In this document: positions 32,765 to 42,821 of the stretch, piece after piece
Position numbering within the stretch: position 1 is the stretch's first letter
Layout of the letters: every line of letters starts with the position of its first letter
NCBI RefSeq assembly: GCF_028368995.1
Contig: NZ_JAQNDL010000003.1
Location: 2,914,001 to 2,978,000, forward strand
Origin: Nannocystis bainbridge
Lineage (GTDB): Bacteria; Myxococcota_A; Polyangia; Nannocystales; Nannocystaceae
Direction: 5' to 3'
Length of the DNA: 64,000 bases
Position numbers and translations under genes: made by a program
Notes under the pieces: model-generated
Told to the model about the DNA's origin: nothing
What the model saw: the letters and a program-made list of their open reading frames with translations, nothing else
Databases searched by the model: none

Positions 32765-34471
32765 ATGCTCGAAATCGTATCTTTCGATCCGCCGATGAGG
32801 GTTCAATTCACGGCGGTATCGGGCCCTCTCCAGGCGTTCGCCGCCCAGTACCTGAGCCCGCAGCACCGGCTCGCGCTTCGACGCATTGTCGAATCCAGCG
32901 AGGTCATCACCGTCACCTCCGATGACTTCTTGCGCCTGATCGAGCTCGTCACCTACCCGTCCATCCCACGCAGGATGGACTTTCCTCTCGACGAGCGCGG
33001 AAACAATCGCGCGCTGACGATCATCGAGACGAACCTGTCGCTCAACCCCTTCTTCACCGAGGCGTACGCGCTCGACGAATTGGACAAGGTCGTCGCCTAC
33101 GCGCTCAAGGCCGGGATCTTGGAGCCGAGTTTTCTGTCTCTGAAGCTCACTTTCCACGACGTCCCGGGGAGATCCACGAGTGGCTGGACCAACGCGCGGA
33201 GCTTCATCGGGGACGAGCTTTATCCGCGGCTCGCCAAGAAATACTACAAGAGCGACCGATTGCTCGCCAAGGTCTATACACGCTCTGTCGAGGCCCCCCA
33301 GCACTACCTCCATTACCGCAGGAGGTTCCTCGAGCCCAGCGGTTCGAACGAGCCGACCCGCCGCGGGCGGCGGGAGATCACCCCGCTCGTCGTGCCGTCC
33401 ATGAACCAGTTCGGGATCCTGTCGCCGAGCACGGAGCTGGCGCGCGGCTCTCCCGACTTCACCGTCCCCACGGGCCTCGTACGGCGCATGCCTGGCAAGC
33501 TGATGTTCCTCCCGCCGTCCGAGGACGACGAGGGGCTGCAGAACTGGGCCGAGCGGAAGCGCCGCAAGTTCGGCTTCCCCTTCGTCGCCGGGCCGTCGGG
33601 CAGCATGGCTTACGACCTTGCGGTCTATCACTACTACCTCGAGCACGCCCGGGGCCTGCGCGTGAGCGACAGCGAATTCAGCGACAAGATGCTGAGGTTC
33701 GGGGTCTCCCGCGCGATCGCGTACGTCAAATACGGGCACCATAGCTTCTACGAGTCGCTCGTCCCGCTCATGGATCTGATCGGAGGCGCCGCGTTCACGG
33801 ACCCCGATGCGCTCTATCGATTCATCGTTCCCTACGTCGAGATGGGCCAGCGAAGCGGCAGGACCTACAGCCGCAGCCTCGTGCGATTGAAGGTCGCGCC
33901 GCACGTGGTGCACTGGGACTCCTATCTCTACGACTGGTACGACTGGCGCAGCTACAAGCCGGGCAACTACAAGCCGTGGACGATCACGAAGGGGCCGCTC
34001 GGGCTGAATGGAGGGGCGATCGCGCCGGGACGGTACATCTACGTCGTCCTCGCCACGGACCGCACCGTCCGCTACCTGCCGACAGAAGCCCATACCCACG
34101 AGCAGTACCGGTCGCACTCGCAGCTCGCCGGCGGGCTCAGTGTGTACGCCGCGGGCTATTTCGAGGTGGGCCTGGGCGACAAGCTCGTCGAGATCGACAA
34201 CAGCTCCGGACACTACAAGCCCGATGCGGCCACGATCCCTTATGCGGTCATGCTCATGGAGAAGCTGGGCTTCGACATCGAGGGCGTCAACGTGAGGGCT
34301 CACGTGATGAACGCCGCCGATATCAAGCTCTTCGCCTGGGCGCTCCAGCAGGCGAAGACGACCTTTCGCATCTCGATCGGCTGGGTCAAGTACGTCACGA
34401 GATTGAACAAGGGCCGCACGAGAAGCTTTCCGACACCGCCGTCGAATCTCCTCCAGTACATGCCGTACTGA
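32765..34471 (+). CDS. uncharacterised protein of atypical composition with SGHYxPD motif
   Basis: A 568-residue soluble protein with no signal peptide. Codon use is looser than elsewhere (many T- and A-ending codons), suggesting transfer. The central block has FVAGPSGSMAYDLAVYHYYL then VKYGHHSFYESLVPLMDL. The C-terminal block has HSQLAGGLSVYAAGYFEVGL and IDNSSGHYKPD. A His-Ser...Gly...SGHYxP combination is something I recall from uncharacterised bacterial proteins sometimes found in toxin or effector contexts, but I cannot name the family. It stands alone with its own gap on both sides. Confidence 0.6.
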   Translation: MLEIVSFDPPMRVQFTAVSGPLQAFAAQYLSPQHRLALRRIVESSEVITVTSDDFLRLIELVTYPSIPRRMDFPLDERGNNRALTIIETNLSLNPFFTEAYALDELDKVVAYALKAGILEPSFLSLKLTFHDVPGRSTSGWTNARSFIGDELYPRLAKKYYKSDRLLAKVYTRSVEAPQHYLHYRRRFLEPSGSNEPTRRGRREITPLVVPSMNQFGILSPSTELARGSPDFTVPTGLVRRMPGKLMFLPPSEDDEGLQNWAERKRRKFGFPFVAGPSGSMAYDLAVYHYYLEHARGLRVSDSEFSDKMLRFGVSRAIAYVKYGHHSFYESLVPLMDLIGGAAFTDPDALYRFIVPYVEMGQRSGRTYSRSLVRLKVAPHVVHWDSYLYDWYDWRSYKPGNYKPWTITKGPLGLNGGAIAPGRYIYVVLATDRTVRYLPTEAHTHEQYRSHSQLAGGLSVYAAGYFEVGLGDKLVEIDNSSGHYKPDAATIPYAVMLMEKLGFDIEGVNVRAHVMNAADIKLFAWALQQAKTTFRISIGWVKYVTRLNKGRTRSFPTPPSNLLQYMPY

Positions 34472-34653
34472 CGCGAAAGCCGTGGCGACCGCCTGGCAAA
34501 GCGCCCGAGTTCTGGCGTCTACAGGCGACGCTCCGCGAAGCGCCCCCCCTCGAACTTCGGACCTCAAGACCCCCACGCCCCACAAACGCCGTAAACCCGA
34601 TCGCACATGCCCCTGAGGACAGATCGCGCCCCGCCACTCTCGAGGAGCCCGCG

Positions 34654-34659
34654 TATACT
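34654..34659 (+). promoter_or_regulatory. -10-like TATACT 6 bases before ATG 34666
   Basis: TATACT followed by six bases and the ATG of a lipoprotein gene. It is the best match to the -10 consensus among the short-leader sites. Confidence 0.45.
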
Positions 34660-34665
34660 CCGAGC

Positions 34666-35634
34666 ATGAAGTATCGCTTGCACTTGTGTTTCGCGCTCTC
34701 GCTCGCCTGCAGCCCCAAGTCCGCCGAAGAATCCACCGACACCCAGAGCACCACCGGCGGCACCATCGGCACCAGCGGCGACGGCCCCGTCACCATGGGT
34801 CACAGCCAGACCTCTGCCAACCCCAGCGAGCCCGTCACCACCAGCCTCGGTCAGACCGTCACCACCTTCCCGACCACCGAGGCCACCACCGTCTCCCCGA
34901 CCACCGAGGGCAGCGCCACCGACGGCGATCCCAGCGACACCTTCCCGACCTCTGCCACCACTGACGTCATCTCGACCTCCTCCACCCCCGACTTCACCAC
35001 CACCGGCTCCCCCTGCATCGACCCGCTCGACCAGCCACAGAGCGCACCCTGCAACGACGCCAGCGGCTGCGGCTGTCAGACCGGCCGGTGCTTCGTCGTC
35101 CCCGCTCTCGGCGGCTTCTGCGGCGAGTGCCTCGTCGACGCCGACTGCCCCGAGGGCGGCTGCACCGTGCCCAACCCTGTCGTCGGCGTCGGCGCCCTTT
35201 GCAACACGGGCAAGGCCGGCGACGGCTGCCAGAGCGACACCGTCTGCTTCGACGCCCCCGCCAACGACTGCGGCGTCGTCCTCGAGGTCCCCGGCATCAT
35301 CAAGGTCGCCACCTGCGGCGAGTGCGAGGCCGACGTCGACTGCCCGGCCCAGGCCCCTCACTGCACCCCGGACTACGACATCGCCGGCTTCACCGGCCAG
35401 AAGAAATGCAAGGCCCCCGACTCGGTCCCCCTCGACAGCGGCTGCGACCACGACGGCTCGGGCGACCTCGCCTGCGCCTCCGGCTTCTGCGGCGAGGCCA
35501 CGATCATGAACCTCCTCTTCCTCGGCATCTGCGGCCAGTGCAACAGCGACGCCGACTGCCCCATCGGCCAGCAGTGCAGCGAGCCCGCCGTCGACCTCGA
35601 CATGGGCCTGCTGTTCGGCTCGGTGTGCCTGTGA
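34666..35634 (+). CDS. lipoprotein with Thr/Ser-rich linker and Cys-rich domain
   Basis: A 322-residue protein. Signal YRLHLCFALSLACSP, lipobox Cys15. Residues about 20-110 are a Thr/Ser/Pro/Gly linker. The rest has more than 20 cysteines in short loops such as CGECLVDADCPEGGC, CGECEADVDCPAQAPHC and CGQCNSDADCPIGQQC, a repeated CGxCxxDxDCP unit. This resembles the Cys-rich modules of many myxobacterial surface lipoproteins. A surface location is inferred; function unknown. Confidence 0.75.
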   Translation: MKYRLHLCFALSLACSPKSAEESTDTQSTTGGTIGTSGDGPVTMGHSQTSANPSEPVTTSLGQTVTTFPTTEATTVSPTTEGSATDGDPSDTFPTSATTDVISTSSTPDFTTTGSPCIDPLDQPQSAPCNDASGCGCQTGRCFVVPALGGFCGECLVDADCPEGGCTVPNPVVGVGALCNTGKAGDGCQSDTVCFDAPANDCGVVLEVPGIIKVATCGECEADVDCPAQAPHCTPDYDIAGFTGQKKCKAPDSVPLDSGCDHDGSGDLACASGFCGEATIMNLLFLGICGQCNSDADCPIGQQCSEPAVDLDMGLLFGSVCL

Positions 35635-35668
35635 GCCTCGCGCGAGCGCGCCCCTCGCCGACCCGCGC

Positions 35669-35674
35669 TATCCT
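35669..35674 (+). promoter_or_regulatory. -10-like TATCCT 6 bases before ATG 35681
   Basis: TATCCT, six bases, ATG. It is almost identical in sequence context (GC-TATCCT-GC) to the site before 16412. Confidence 0.4.
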
Positions 35675-35680
35675 GCAGGC

Positions 35681-36625
35681 ATGACCCGCGACGACCCCGA
35701 AACGCCGTCCTCGACCGGACCCAGCGCTCGGCGCCCGCTCGAGCCCTCGCCCGCCGGCGACGACCTCGGCGCCCTGTCCCAGCAGCGGCCGCTCGCGGCC
35801 CCGCCAGCCCGTGGCGGCCCCGCCGCCACGCTCGACGAGCAGCGGCTCGCCCCTTCGCCTCCCGGTGACGTCGGCCCCCTCGCCACCCCGCCCATCACCG
35901 ACGACATCCGCGTCGCCCTCGAAGAGCAGCGCCCGCCCGACAAACAGGACCTCCTCGCCACCCCTCCCATCACCGACAACATCGCCGCCACCCTCGCCGA
36001 GCAGCGCCCTCCCGAGGAGAAGGACCTCCTCGCCACCCCGCCCATCCGCGACGACATCGCCGCCGTGCTCGAAGAGCAGCGCCCGCTCGACGCCTCGCCC
36101 GGCGGCGACCTCGGCGCCCCGCCCGTCGCCGAGACATGGCGTCCGCTCACCACCCCGCCTCCCAGCGAGCGGGACAACGAGCTCATGCGCGACCCGCCGC
36201 CTGGCGAGCACCACCTCGGCCGCTTCGCCGGCTACGGCGCCGCCAACCGCGTCCGCCGCATCCTGATCGCCTGCCTCTCCGTCCTCGTCGTCGCCACCGT
36301 GTTCGTCTGGTACGGCTGGGCTCGCCAGCGCCCCGAGCCCACGACGACCCTGCGCCAGTTCGAGCTCCCGGCCGGCACCGACACCTCCGACCGCCCGCGC
36401 GTGCTCGCCTGGTCGCAGGGCAAGGCGCGCCTCGGCCTCACCCGCGCGCCCCCCGGCGTCGACACCATCGAGCTGCCCGACCGCACCCTCAAGCTCAAGG
36501 ACGGCTCCGACATGGCCCAGTTCAAGGTCGTCGTCGAGGACGGCAAGACCACCGCGCTGGATCTGGTCTCCGGCGAGATCGTGGAGATCCTTCACCCCGG
36601 CGCGACCCCGCTGCTGCAGCCATGA
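35681..36625 (+). CDS. single-pass membrane protein with 25-residue repeats
   Basis: A 314-residue protein. Residues about 25-140 hold repeats ending EQRP; the best three are 25 residues each and begin LATPPITDDI, LATPPITDNI and LATPPIRDDI (about 67-140). This part is Pro/Asp-rich and probably disordered. One TM helix lies at 193-213 (ILIACLSVLVVATVFVWYGWA), followed by a small extracytoplasmic domain of about 100 residues. Not recognised. It could be a scaffold with a cytoplasmic repeat region, which is inference. Confidence 0.6.
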   Translation: MTRDDPETPSSTGPSARRPLEPSPAGDDLGALSQQRPLAAPPARGGPAATLDEQRLAPSPPGDVGPLATPPITDDIRVALEEQRPPDKQDLLATPPITDNIAATLAEQRPPEEKDLLATPPIRDDIAAVLEEQRPLDASPGGDLGAPPVAETWRPLTTPPPSERDNELMRDPPPGEHHLGRFAGYGAANRVRRILIACLSVLVVATVFVWYGWARQRPEPTTTLRQFELPAGTDTSDRPRVLAWSQGKARLGLTRAPPGVDTIELPDRTLKLKDGSDMAQFKVVVEDGKTTALDLVSGEIVEILHPGATPLLQP

Positions 36626-36667
36626 CCTCGAGGACATGTCCCTCGAGGCGTGTCCCTGAGAACATCC
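36626..36667. terminator. palindrome between convergent genes
   Basis: CCTCGAGGACATGTCCCTCG plus AGG is an almost perfect 23-base palindrome right after the plus-strand stop, followed by another GTGTCCCTGAGAACATCC. It fills the 42-base gap between two convergent genes. Confidence 0.6.
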
Positions 36668-37654
36668 TCAAGGCGCCAGGATCGCCGCCAGCTCCGCCGG
36701 CCAGGGCGCCGTGAACTGCACCATCTCGCGGGACTGCGGGTGCGGCAGCGTCAGCCCGGCGGCGTGCAGCGCGTGGCGTTGCAGCCCGAGCTCCGCCCCC
36801 AGCTCCGCCAGCTTCTTCCCGCCCTCGACCACCTTTAAAAACTCTTCCTCCGGCAGCCCGTACAGCTTGTCGCCGACCACCGCGTGCCCGATCTCCGCCA
36901 GGTGCACCCGGATCTGGTGCTGCCGCCCCGTCTCCGGCAGCGCCTCCACCAGCGTCACCGGCTTCTCTCTAAAGACTCCGTGGCGCAGCGGGCGGACCGT
37001 CGTCGCTGCTGGCAGCCCCCCGTCCGCCACCGGCACCGGCCCGATCTTGATCCGGATCTTCGACCCGATCGCGAACCCCAGTGACATGTCGATACGGACA
37101 TGTTCTTCGAGACAGCCGTGAACCAGCGCCAGGTACGACTTGCGGACCTCGCGGCCGAGGAACGCCTTCTTGAGCGCCGTCGCCGAGCCGCCGCGGCGGC
37201 CGAACACCATCACCCCTGACGTCTCGCGGTCGAGGCGGTGGGCCATGTCCCAGCCGTGGCCCGGGCCCAGGCGGTCGCGCAGCACCTGCGTCAGCGTGTG
37301 GCGGTGATAGCTCGCCGACGGGTGCACTGGCAGACCGGCCGGCTTGTCGATCACCAGCAGCGCCTCGTCGCGGTAGATCTCCCGGAAGTCGAGCACCACC
37401 TCCGGCTCACGCGGCGCCGGCCGTCGGATCACCAGCGCCTCGCCCGCGCGCACTCGCTGCGACGCGCGCAGCAGCACCTCGCCGGTGTCGGCGCGGCGGA
37501 CCTGGCCGTTGTCGACGATCGTCTGCACCCGCGTGCGCGACAGTCGGGCGATCCGGCTCGACAGGAAGCGATCGAGGCGAAAGCCGTCGCGGCCCGGGTC
37601 GACGACCAGCGGGATCTCGATGAACTCCTCCGGCGGCTCGCTCACCGCGGACAT
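36668..37654 (-). CDS. RluA-family pseudouridine synthase
   Basis: A 328-residue protein: an N-terminal S4-like domain (RLDRFLSSRI, about 27-75) and the RluA catalytic domain with HRLDRETSG (catalytic Asp142), DKPAGLPVHPS and GRQHQIRVH. It converts uridine to pseudouridine in 23S rRNA or tRNA; which site cannot be told. A TGTCC/GGACA copy encodes EEHVRIDMSLG in the middle of the domain. Its start is only 17 bases from the divergent gene at 37672. Confidence 0.9.
   Translation of the reverse strand: MSAVSEPPEEFIEIPLVVDPGRDGFRLDRFLSSRIARLSRTRVQTIVDNGQVRRADTGEVLLRASQRVRAGEALVIRRPAPREPEVVLDFREIYRDEALLVIDKPAGLPVHPSASYHRHTLTQVLRDRLGPGHGWDMAHRLDRETSGVMVFGRRGGSATALKKAFLGREVRKSYLALVHGCLEEHVRIDMSLGFAIGSKIRIKIGPVPVADGGLPAATTVRPLRHGVFREKPVTLVEALPETGRQHQIRVHLAEIGHAVVGDKLYGLPEEEFLKVVEGGKKLAELGAELGLQRHALHAAGLTLPHPQSREMVQFTAPWPAELAAILAP
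37083..37104. repeat. TGTCC/GGACA element within the RluA-family gene
   Basis: GACATGTC, GATAC, GGACATGTTC lies in frame (HVRIDMS on the minus strand) between two core strands of the catalytic domain. Confidence 0.55.
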
Positions 37655-37656
37655 GC

Positions 37657-37662
37657 TATTCT
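37657..37662 (+). promoter_or_regulatory. -10-like TATTCT between two divergent starts
   Basis: TATTCT is nine bases before the ATG at 37672 and three bases from the divergent ATG at 37654. The whole intergenic gap is 17 bases, so at least one transcript must have its promoter inside the opposite gene or be leaderless. Confidence 0.35.
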
Positions 37663-37671
37663 CGCCCGCAT

Positions 37672-38301
37672 ATGACCGAACCTGGTCCCAAGCCGACGAC
37701 CGCGAGTTCGCCCGAGTCCGCCCAGGGTGGCGCGCTGTGGGCGCTGATCGTGGGCGGTGCGATCCTCGTGGTCGCGGCGCTCCTCATCTTCTGGCCCGGC
37801 GGTGATACGACGGGCGGCGCGGCCGGGTCCGGCGGCAAGGGTCGGGGTGGCGGCGCCGGCCAGCAGGCCAGCCTCGCCCAGAGCGGCGGCGGCCCCGAGG
37901 CGCACGCGCTGGGCGTCGGCGCCCGCGAGTTCGACCCGCACCGCGGCAACGGCAAGGCCCGCGTCAACCCGGCCTTGCTCCCGGTCGGGCCCAAGTCCGA
38001 CTCGCTCGCCCCGCCGAAGAAGCCCAAGCCCGAGCCGACCAGCTTCCCCAGCGCCGCCGCCGAGATCGGCTACTGGGAGAAGAAACTCGACATCGCCCGC
38101 AAGGACCTGACCCAGCGCGGGGTCTTCCTCGAGCGGCTGAAGAAGGTCAAGGAGAACGCCCGCACCTCCGACCAGATCGAGCTCGCCGAGAAGCGCGGCG
38201 TGGTCGTCGAGAAGAACTACGCCGACCAGCAGAAGCTCGTCGAGGACCTCGAGAAGAAGGTCACCGGCCTCAAAGAGAAGCAGCGCCAGTCCGGCCTGTG
38301 A
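37672..38301 (+). CDS. single-pass membrane protein with C-terminal coiled coil
   Basis: A 209-residue protein. One TM helix (ALWALIVGGAILVVAALLIFW, about 22-42), a Gly-rich low-complexity stretch (about 45-70), a Lys/Pro linker and a charged coiled coil (about 128-209: AAEIGYWEKKLDIARKDLTQ onwards). No family recognised. It ends at a strong convergent terminator. Confidence 0.6.
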   Translation: MTEPGPKPTTASSPESAQGGALWALIVGGAILVVAALLIFWPGGDTTGGAAGSGGKGRGGGAGQQASLAQSGGGPEAHALGVGAREFDPHRGNGKARVNPALLPVGPKSDSLAPPKKPKPEPTSFPSAAAEIGYWEKKLDIARKDLTQRGVFLERLKKVKENARTSDQIELAEKRGVVVEKNYADQQKLVEDLEKKVTGLKEKQRQSGL

Positions 38302-38336
38302 CCCGCCGCGGTCGCCTGTCCTTCGTGACAGGTCCC

Positions 38337-38366
38337 AAGGGGCATGCTCCTCCGAGCATGCCCCTT
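38337..38366. terminator. strong bidirectional hairpin
   Basis: AAGGGGCATGCTC, CTCC, GAGCATGCCCCTT: a perfect 13-bp stem with 4-base loop between convergent genes, flanked by CTGTCCTTCGTGACAG (38317-38332) and a CATGTCC half-site. The AAGG/CCTT ends give short A and T runs on both strands. Confidence 0.75.
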
Positions 38367-38395
38367 CGCGCATGTCCGAACAGCCAGTCATCGCG

Positions 38396-39052
38396 CTACT
38401 CGGGCAGCAGCAGCCCCAGCGCGGCCGCCCGCTCGATCCGCAGGTCGGCGTAGGGTCGGTCCCAGCGCGGCGACGCGGCCGGGTCCCACGCCTCGACCGG
38501 CAGCAGCCCGCCGGCGGCCAGGTCGGCCAGCAGCAGCGCCTCGGCCTCGGGCTCGCGCGAGAACGGGAACGGGTTGCGCACCTGTCCTTCGGGCAAGCTG
38601 GGGTACACCGCGTCGTCGTCGGCGATCAGCTGCTCGAGCTCGCGGGCGCGGCGCTCCTGATGATCGATGAAGGCCGGCGCGAACGGCCCGACCCCGGCCC
38701 GCTCCTCCGGCTCGCGCCCGATCCACTTGGCCCAGTCGTAACCGTAGAGGAAATCGTGCACGTAGCGGAACCGGATCACCGTCGCCTGGCCGTAGAGCGC
38801 CTGCAGCCCGGCGATCTGGCGCCCCAGGGCCGCCCGCTCGCCCGGCCCCGCGCGCAGCAGCTCGGCCGCCAGCAGCTCCGTGTCCCAGAAGATATTGGCG
38901 GGGAACGCCGCCGCCGACGCCGCCTCGATCTCGCGCAGCGTCGCCAGCAGCTCGGGGGCCGCCGGCGCGCCCGCGGCCACCAGGGCGACGACCTCCTCCG
39001 GGCTGCGGCTGCGCGCGCGCGACGGGTCGAGCGAGCGCCCCGGCCAGCTCAC
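38396..39052 (-). CDS. hypothetical protein coupled to ubiA
   Basis: A 218-residue soluble protein from GTG 39052, overlapping the ubiA stop (GTGA). It is helix-rich, with FRYVHDFLYGYDWAKWIGRE and PFPFSREPEAEALLLADLAAGGLLPVE. Not recognised. The overlap with a prenyltransferase gene suggests it works in the same pathway, but no catalytic motif is visible. Confidence 0.55.
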   Translation of the reverse strand: MSWPGRSLDPSRARSRSPEEVVALVAAGAPAAPELLATLREIEAASAAAFPANIFWDTELLAAELLRAGPGERAALGRQIAGLQALYGQATVIRFRYVHDFLYGYDWAKWIGREPEERAGVGPFAPAFIDHQERRARELEQLIADDDAVYPSLPEGQVRNPFPFSREPEAEALLLADLAAGGLLPVEAWDPAASPRWDRPYADLRIERAAALGLLLPE

Positions 39053-40002
39053 GCCCACCCCGCCAGGCGCAGCAGCACCAGCGCCAGCGCCAGCGCCAGC
39101 GACGCGCCCCAGATCAGCCGGTGCAGCGCGGTCTTGTAGCGGCCCTGGGCCTTGAAGCAGCCGGTCAGCGCGTGCGGGCTCTCGCGGGTCAGCGCCCGCC
39201 ACGGCAGCGCCGCCGCCAGCACCGCGATCTGCACCGGGATCAGCGGGAACTCGCCGCCGCTGGCTCGCACCGCGAACATCCAGGCGATAAGGCCGGCGAA
39301 CGCCGCCGACTCGGCCGCCCGGCGCGCGACCCGGTTGCCGTACATCGTCGTCAGCGTCGCTTTGCCACCGCGGCGGTCGCTCTCCTCGTCGGACAGCCCG
39401 CTCGCCGCCGCCGACGCGAACGCCAGCAGCGCCAGCCCCGGCAGCGCCCAGCCGTACCACGGCGACACCAGCTCGCCGCTCTGGGCGTACGCGCTCCACC
39501 ACGGCACCAGCACCCCGACCCCGAGCGCCTCGACGAACTCGCCGGCCCCGCGGTCGTTGAGCCGCAGCGGCGGCGCCGAGTAGGCCAGCAGCAGCCCGAG
39601 CCCGGTCACCGCCCCGAGCATCAGCCCTGGCCGCCCCGGCAGGAACAGCTCGCCGCCCAGCGCCACCGCCAGCGCCATGACCCCGAAGCCCGCGCCCGCC
39701 AGCAGCACGCTCTCGGCCGGCAGGATCGCGTCGGGGATCGTCTTCGGCGAGCCCGCCTCGGGGAACATGCGCCGCTTCAGCGCGTCGACGTCGGCGTCGA
39801 ACCAGTCGTTGAGCAGCACCACGTAGATCGTGGCGAACACCGCGAACGTCAGGCCGACGACCGCGGCGGCGAAATCAAATGTCCCCGAGGACATGGCCCC
39901 GAGGACCTGTCCCAAGATCGCAGGAGCCAGCACCTTGGGCCAGCTCGCCGGTTTGACCGCGTGGAGCCACCGGCGCAGCGGCGAGGCGAAGGCCGGGTGC
40001 AT
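39049..40002 (-). CDS. UbiA-family prenyltransferase
   Basis: A 317-residue polytopic membrane protein with the two Asp-rich motifs of the UbiA superfamily: NDWFDADVD (65-73) and DEESD followed by RRGGKAT (205-216). About eight or nine TM helices. It transfers a prenyl chain to an acceptor; the second motif resembles MenA/chlorophyll-synthase-like members, but the substrate is unclear. It sits between a DsbA-like lipoprotein gene (3-base gap) and an unknown gene (overlap). Three TGTCC/GGACA half-sites encode LGAMSSGTFD in the first loop. Confidence 0.85.
   Translation of the reverse strand: MHPAFASPLRRWLHAVKPASWPKVLAPAILGQVLGAMSSGTFDFAAAVVGLTFAVFATIYVVLLNDWFDADVDALKRRMFPEAGSPKTIPDAILPAESVLLAGAGFGVMALAVALGGELFLPGRPGLMLGAVTGLGLLLAYSAPPLRLNDRGAGEFVEALGVGVLVPWWSAYAQSGELVSPWYGWALPGLALLAFASAAASGLSDEESDRRGGKATLTTMYGNRVARRAAESAAFAGLIAWMFAVRASGGEFPLIPVQIAVLAAALPWRALTRESPHALTGCFKAQGRYKTALHRLIWGASLALALALVLLRLAGWA
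39878..39913. repeat. triple TGTCC/GGACA element within ubiA-like gene
   Basis: AATGTCCCCGAGGACATG followed by GCCCCGAGGACCTGTCCC codes in frame for GQVLGAMSSGTFD between TM1 and TM2, ahead of the first Asp-rich motif. Confidence 0.6.
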
Positions 40003-40005
40003 GCG

Positions 40006-41166
40006 TCAGCCCTGGGCGCGGGCCAGCTCGGCGTCGATCGCCTCCGACAGGCCGGCGACCGAGGGGTTGCCGTCGAAGTTCTGGCCGTTGATGTAGAAGC
40101 TCGGCGTGCCGCCGACCCCTGCCTCGCTGGCGATCTTCATGTCGGCCTCGACCAGCGGACCGACGCGGGTCAGGCACTCGTCGAGCTTGGCCTGGTCGAG
40201 CCCGACCTTGCCGGCCAGCTCCTTGAGCTTCTCGGTCGACAGCTCGCGCTGGGCCGCGAAGATCTCGTCGTGCAGCGGCCAGAACTTCTCCTGCTCGTGC
40301 GCGCACTGGGCGTACTCGGCGGCCGGGCGGGCGTTCGCGTGGAAGCTCAGCGGGAAGTGGCGGAACACGAACTGGACCGGCTTGCCCTCGTACTTGGTCT
40401 TCAGCTCCTTGAGCGTGTCGGCCGCGCGCGAGCAGTACGGGCACTCGAAGTCGGAGAACTCGACCACCTGGACCTTGGCCTCGGCGCTGCCGAGCCACGG
40501 CGAGTGGGTCGCGGCCAGCTCGAGCGCCGGCGGGCGCACGTCGGGCAGCCGCTTGTCGATCGAGGCCGTCGCGCGCAGCTCGCCGAGCATCGTGGTGAAC
40601 ACCTGCTCCGACTTCTCGGCGTTGATCGCCTGGATCACCTGGTCGCGGACCTGGTCGAGCGGCGGCGCGTCGGGCGACTTGCGGGCGCTGTAGAACGCCT
40701 CGATCTCGGCGTCGCTCGGGGTCGGCACCGCCGACTCCATGCGCCCTTGCACGTACTCGTTGATCGGCTTGCCCGCCTTTTCGGCCGCGGCGGTCAGCAC
40801 CTTCTGCTGCACGAAGTTCTCGAGCGCGGCGTCGCGCACCCGCGAGACCTCGCTGCAGTACTGCCGCAGCGCCTTGTTCTCGGCCTGGGCCAGCTGATCG
40901 CCGAGGTCTTCGAGCTTGACGTCGACGCCGTCGATGTGCGCGACCACCGAGCCGGGCGCCAGCTTGAGCGAGGCCTGCTCGCACAGCGACGAGCCCGGGG
41001 CGGTCGCGGCGCGCATCGCCGGCGGGCCCGAAGGCGCCTTCGTCGTGGAGGCCGTGGCGCCCGCCGCGGCGACCTGCGGCTTGTTGGCGGGCGGCTTGCC
41101 GCGCTCGGACAGACAACCAGCCGCGAACACGAGCGCCGCGGCACCGATCAGGGTGCGAACATGCAT
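40006..41166 (-). CDS. DsbA-like thiol-disulfide oxidoreductase lipoprotein with SurA-like N-terminal region
   Basis: A 386-residue protein. Lipobox LVFAAGC (Cys18), an Ala/Pro linker, then a helical region (about 75-200) that resembles the chaperone-like N-terminal part of SurA/parvulin foldases (VVAHIDGVDVKLEDLGDQL, AVPTPSDAEIEAFYSA). Then a thioredoxin-fold DsbA domain with CPYC (242-245) and GGTPSFYING (cis-Pro loop). It probably makes or isomerises disulfides in the periplasm, fitting the many Cys-rich lipoproteins here. TATCCT lies 15 bases upstream of the start. First gene of a three-gene operon. Confidence 0.85.
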   Translation of the reverse strand: MHVRTLIGAAALVFAAGCLSERGKPPANKPQVAAAGATASTTKAPSGPPAMRAATAPGSSLCEQASLKLAPGSVVAHIDGVDVKLEDLGDQLAQAENKALRQYCSEVSRVRDAALENFVQQKVLTAAAEKAGKPINEYVQGRMESAVPTPSDAEIEAFYSARKSPDAPPLDQVRDQVIQAINAEKSEQVFTTMLGELRATASIDKRLPDVRPPALELAATHSPWLGSAEAKVQVVEFSDFECPYCSRAADTLKELKTKYEGKPVQFVFRHFPLSFHANARPAAEYAQCAHEQEKFWPLHDEIFAAQRELSTEKLKELAGKVGLDQAKLDECLTRVGPLVEADMKIASEAGVGGTPSFYINGQNFDGNPSVAGLSEAIDAELARAQG

Positions 41167-41277
41167 GAGCGGCGCGAAGGATATCCGCGGCCGTCGTCCG
41201 CCGCCACCGCCGCGGACCGGGGTCAAACACACGTCCCGGCCGCCGCGCGGCGATTGCCGGGTCCGCTGCCTCCGGCG

Positions 41278-41283
41278 TAGGTT
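41278..41283 (+). promoter_or_regulatory. -10-like TAGGTT 6 bases before GTG 41290
   Basis: TAGGTT, six bases, GTG start; no Shine-Dalgarno sequence. It fits the short-leader start pattern. Confidence 0.35.
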
Positions 41284-41289
41284 CGGCGC

Positions 41290-42804
<1,515 letters not shown>

Positions 42805-42821
42805 CCGAGAGGACCTGTCCC

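Noticed and set aside
39121..41280. A 719-codon plus-strand frame over ubiA and the DsbA-like gene
   Set aside because: It is Arg/Leu/Glu-rich antisense translation of two clear genes.
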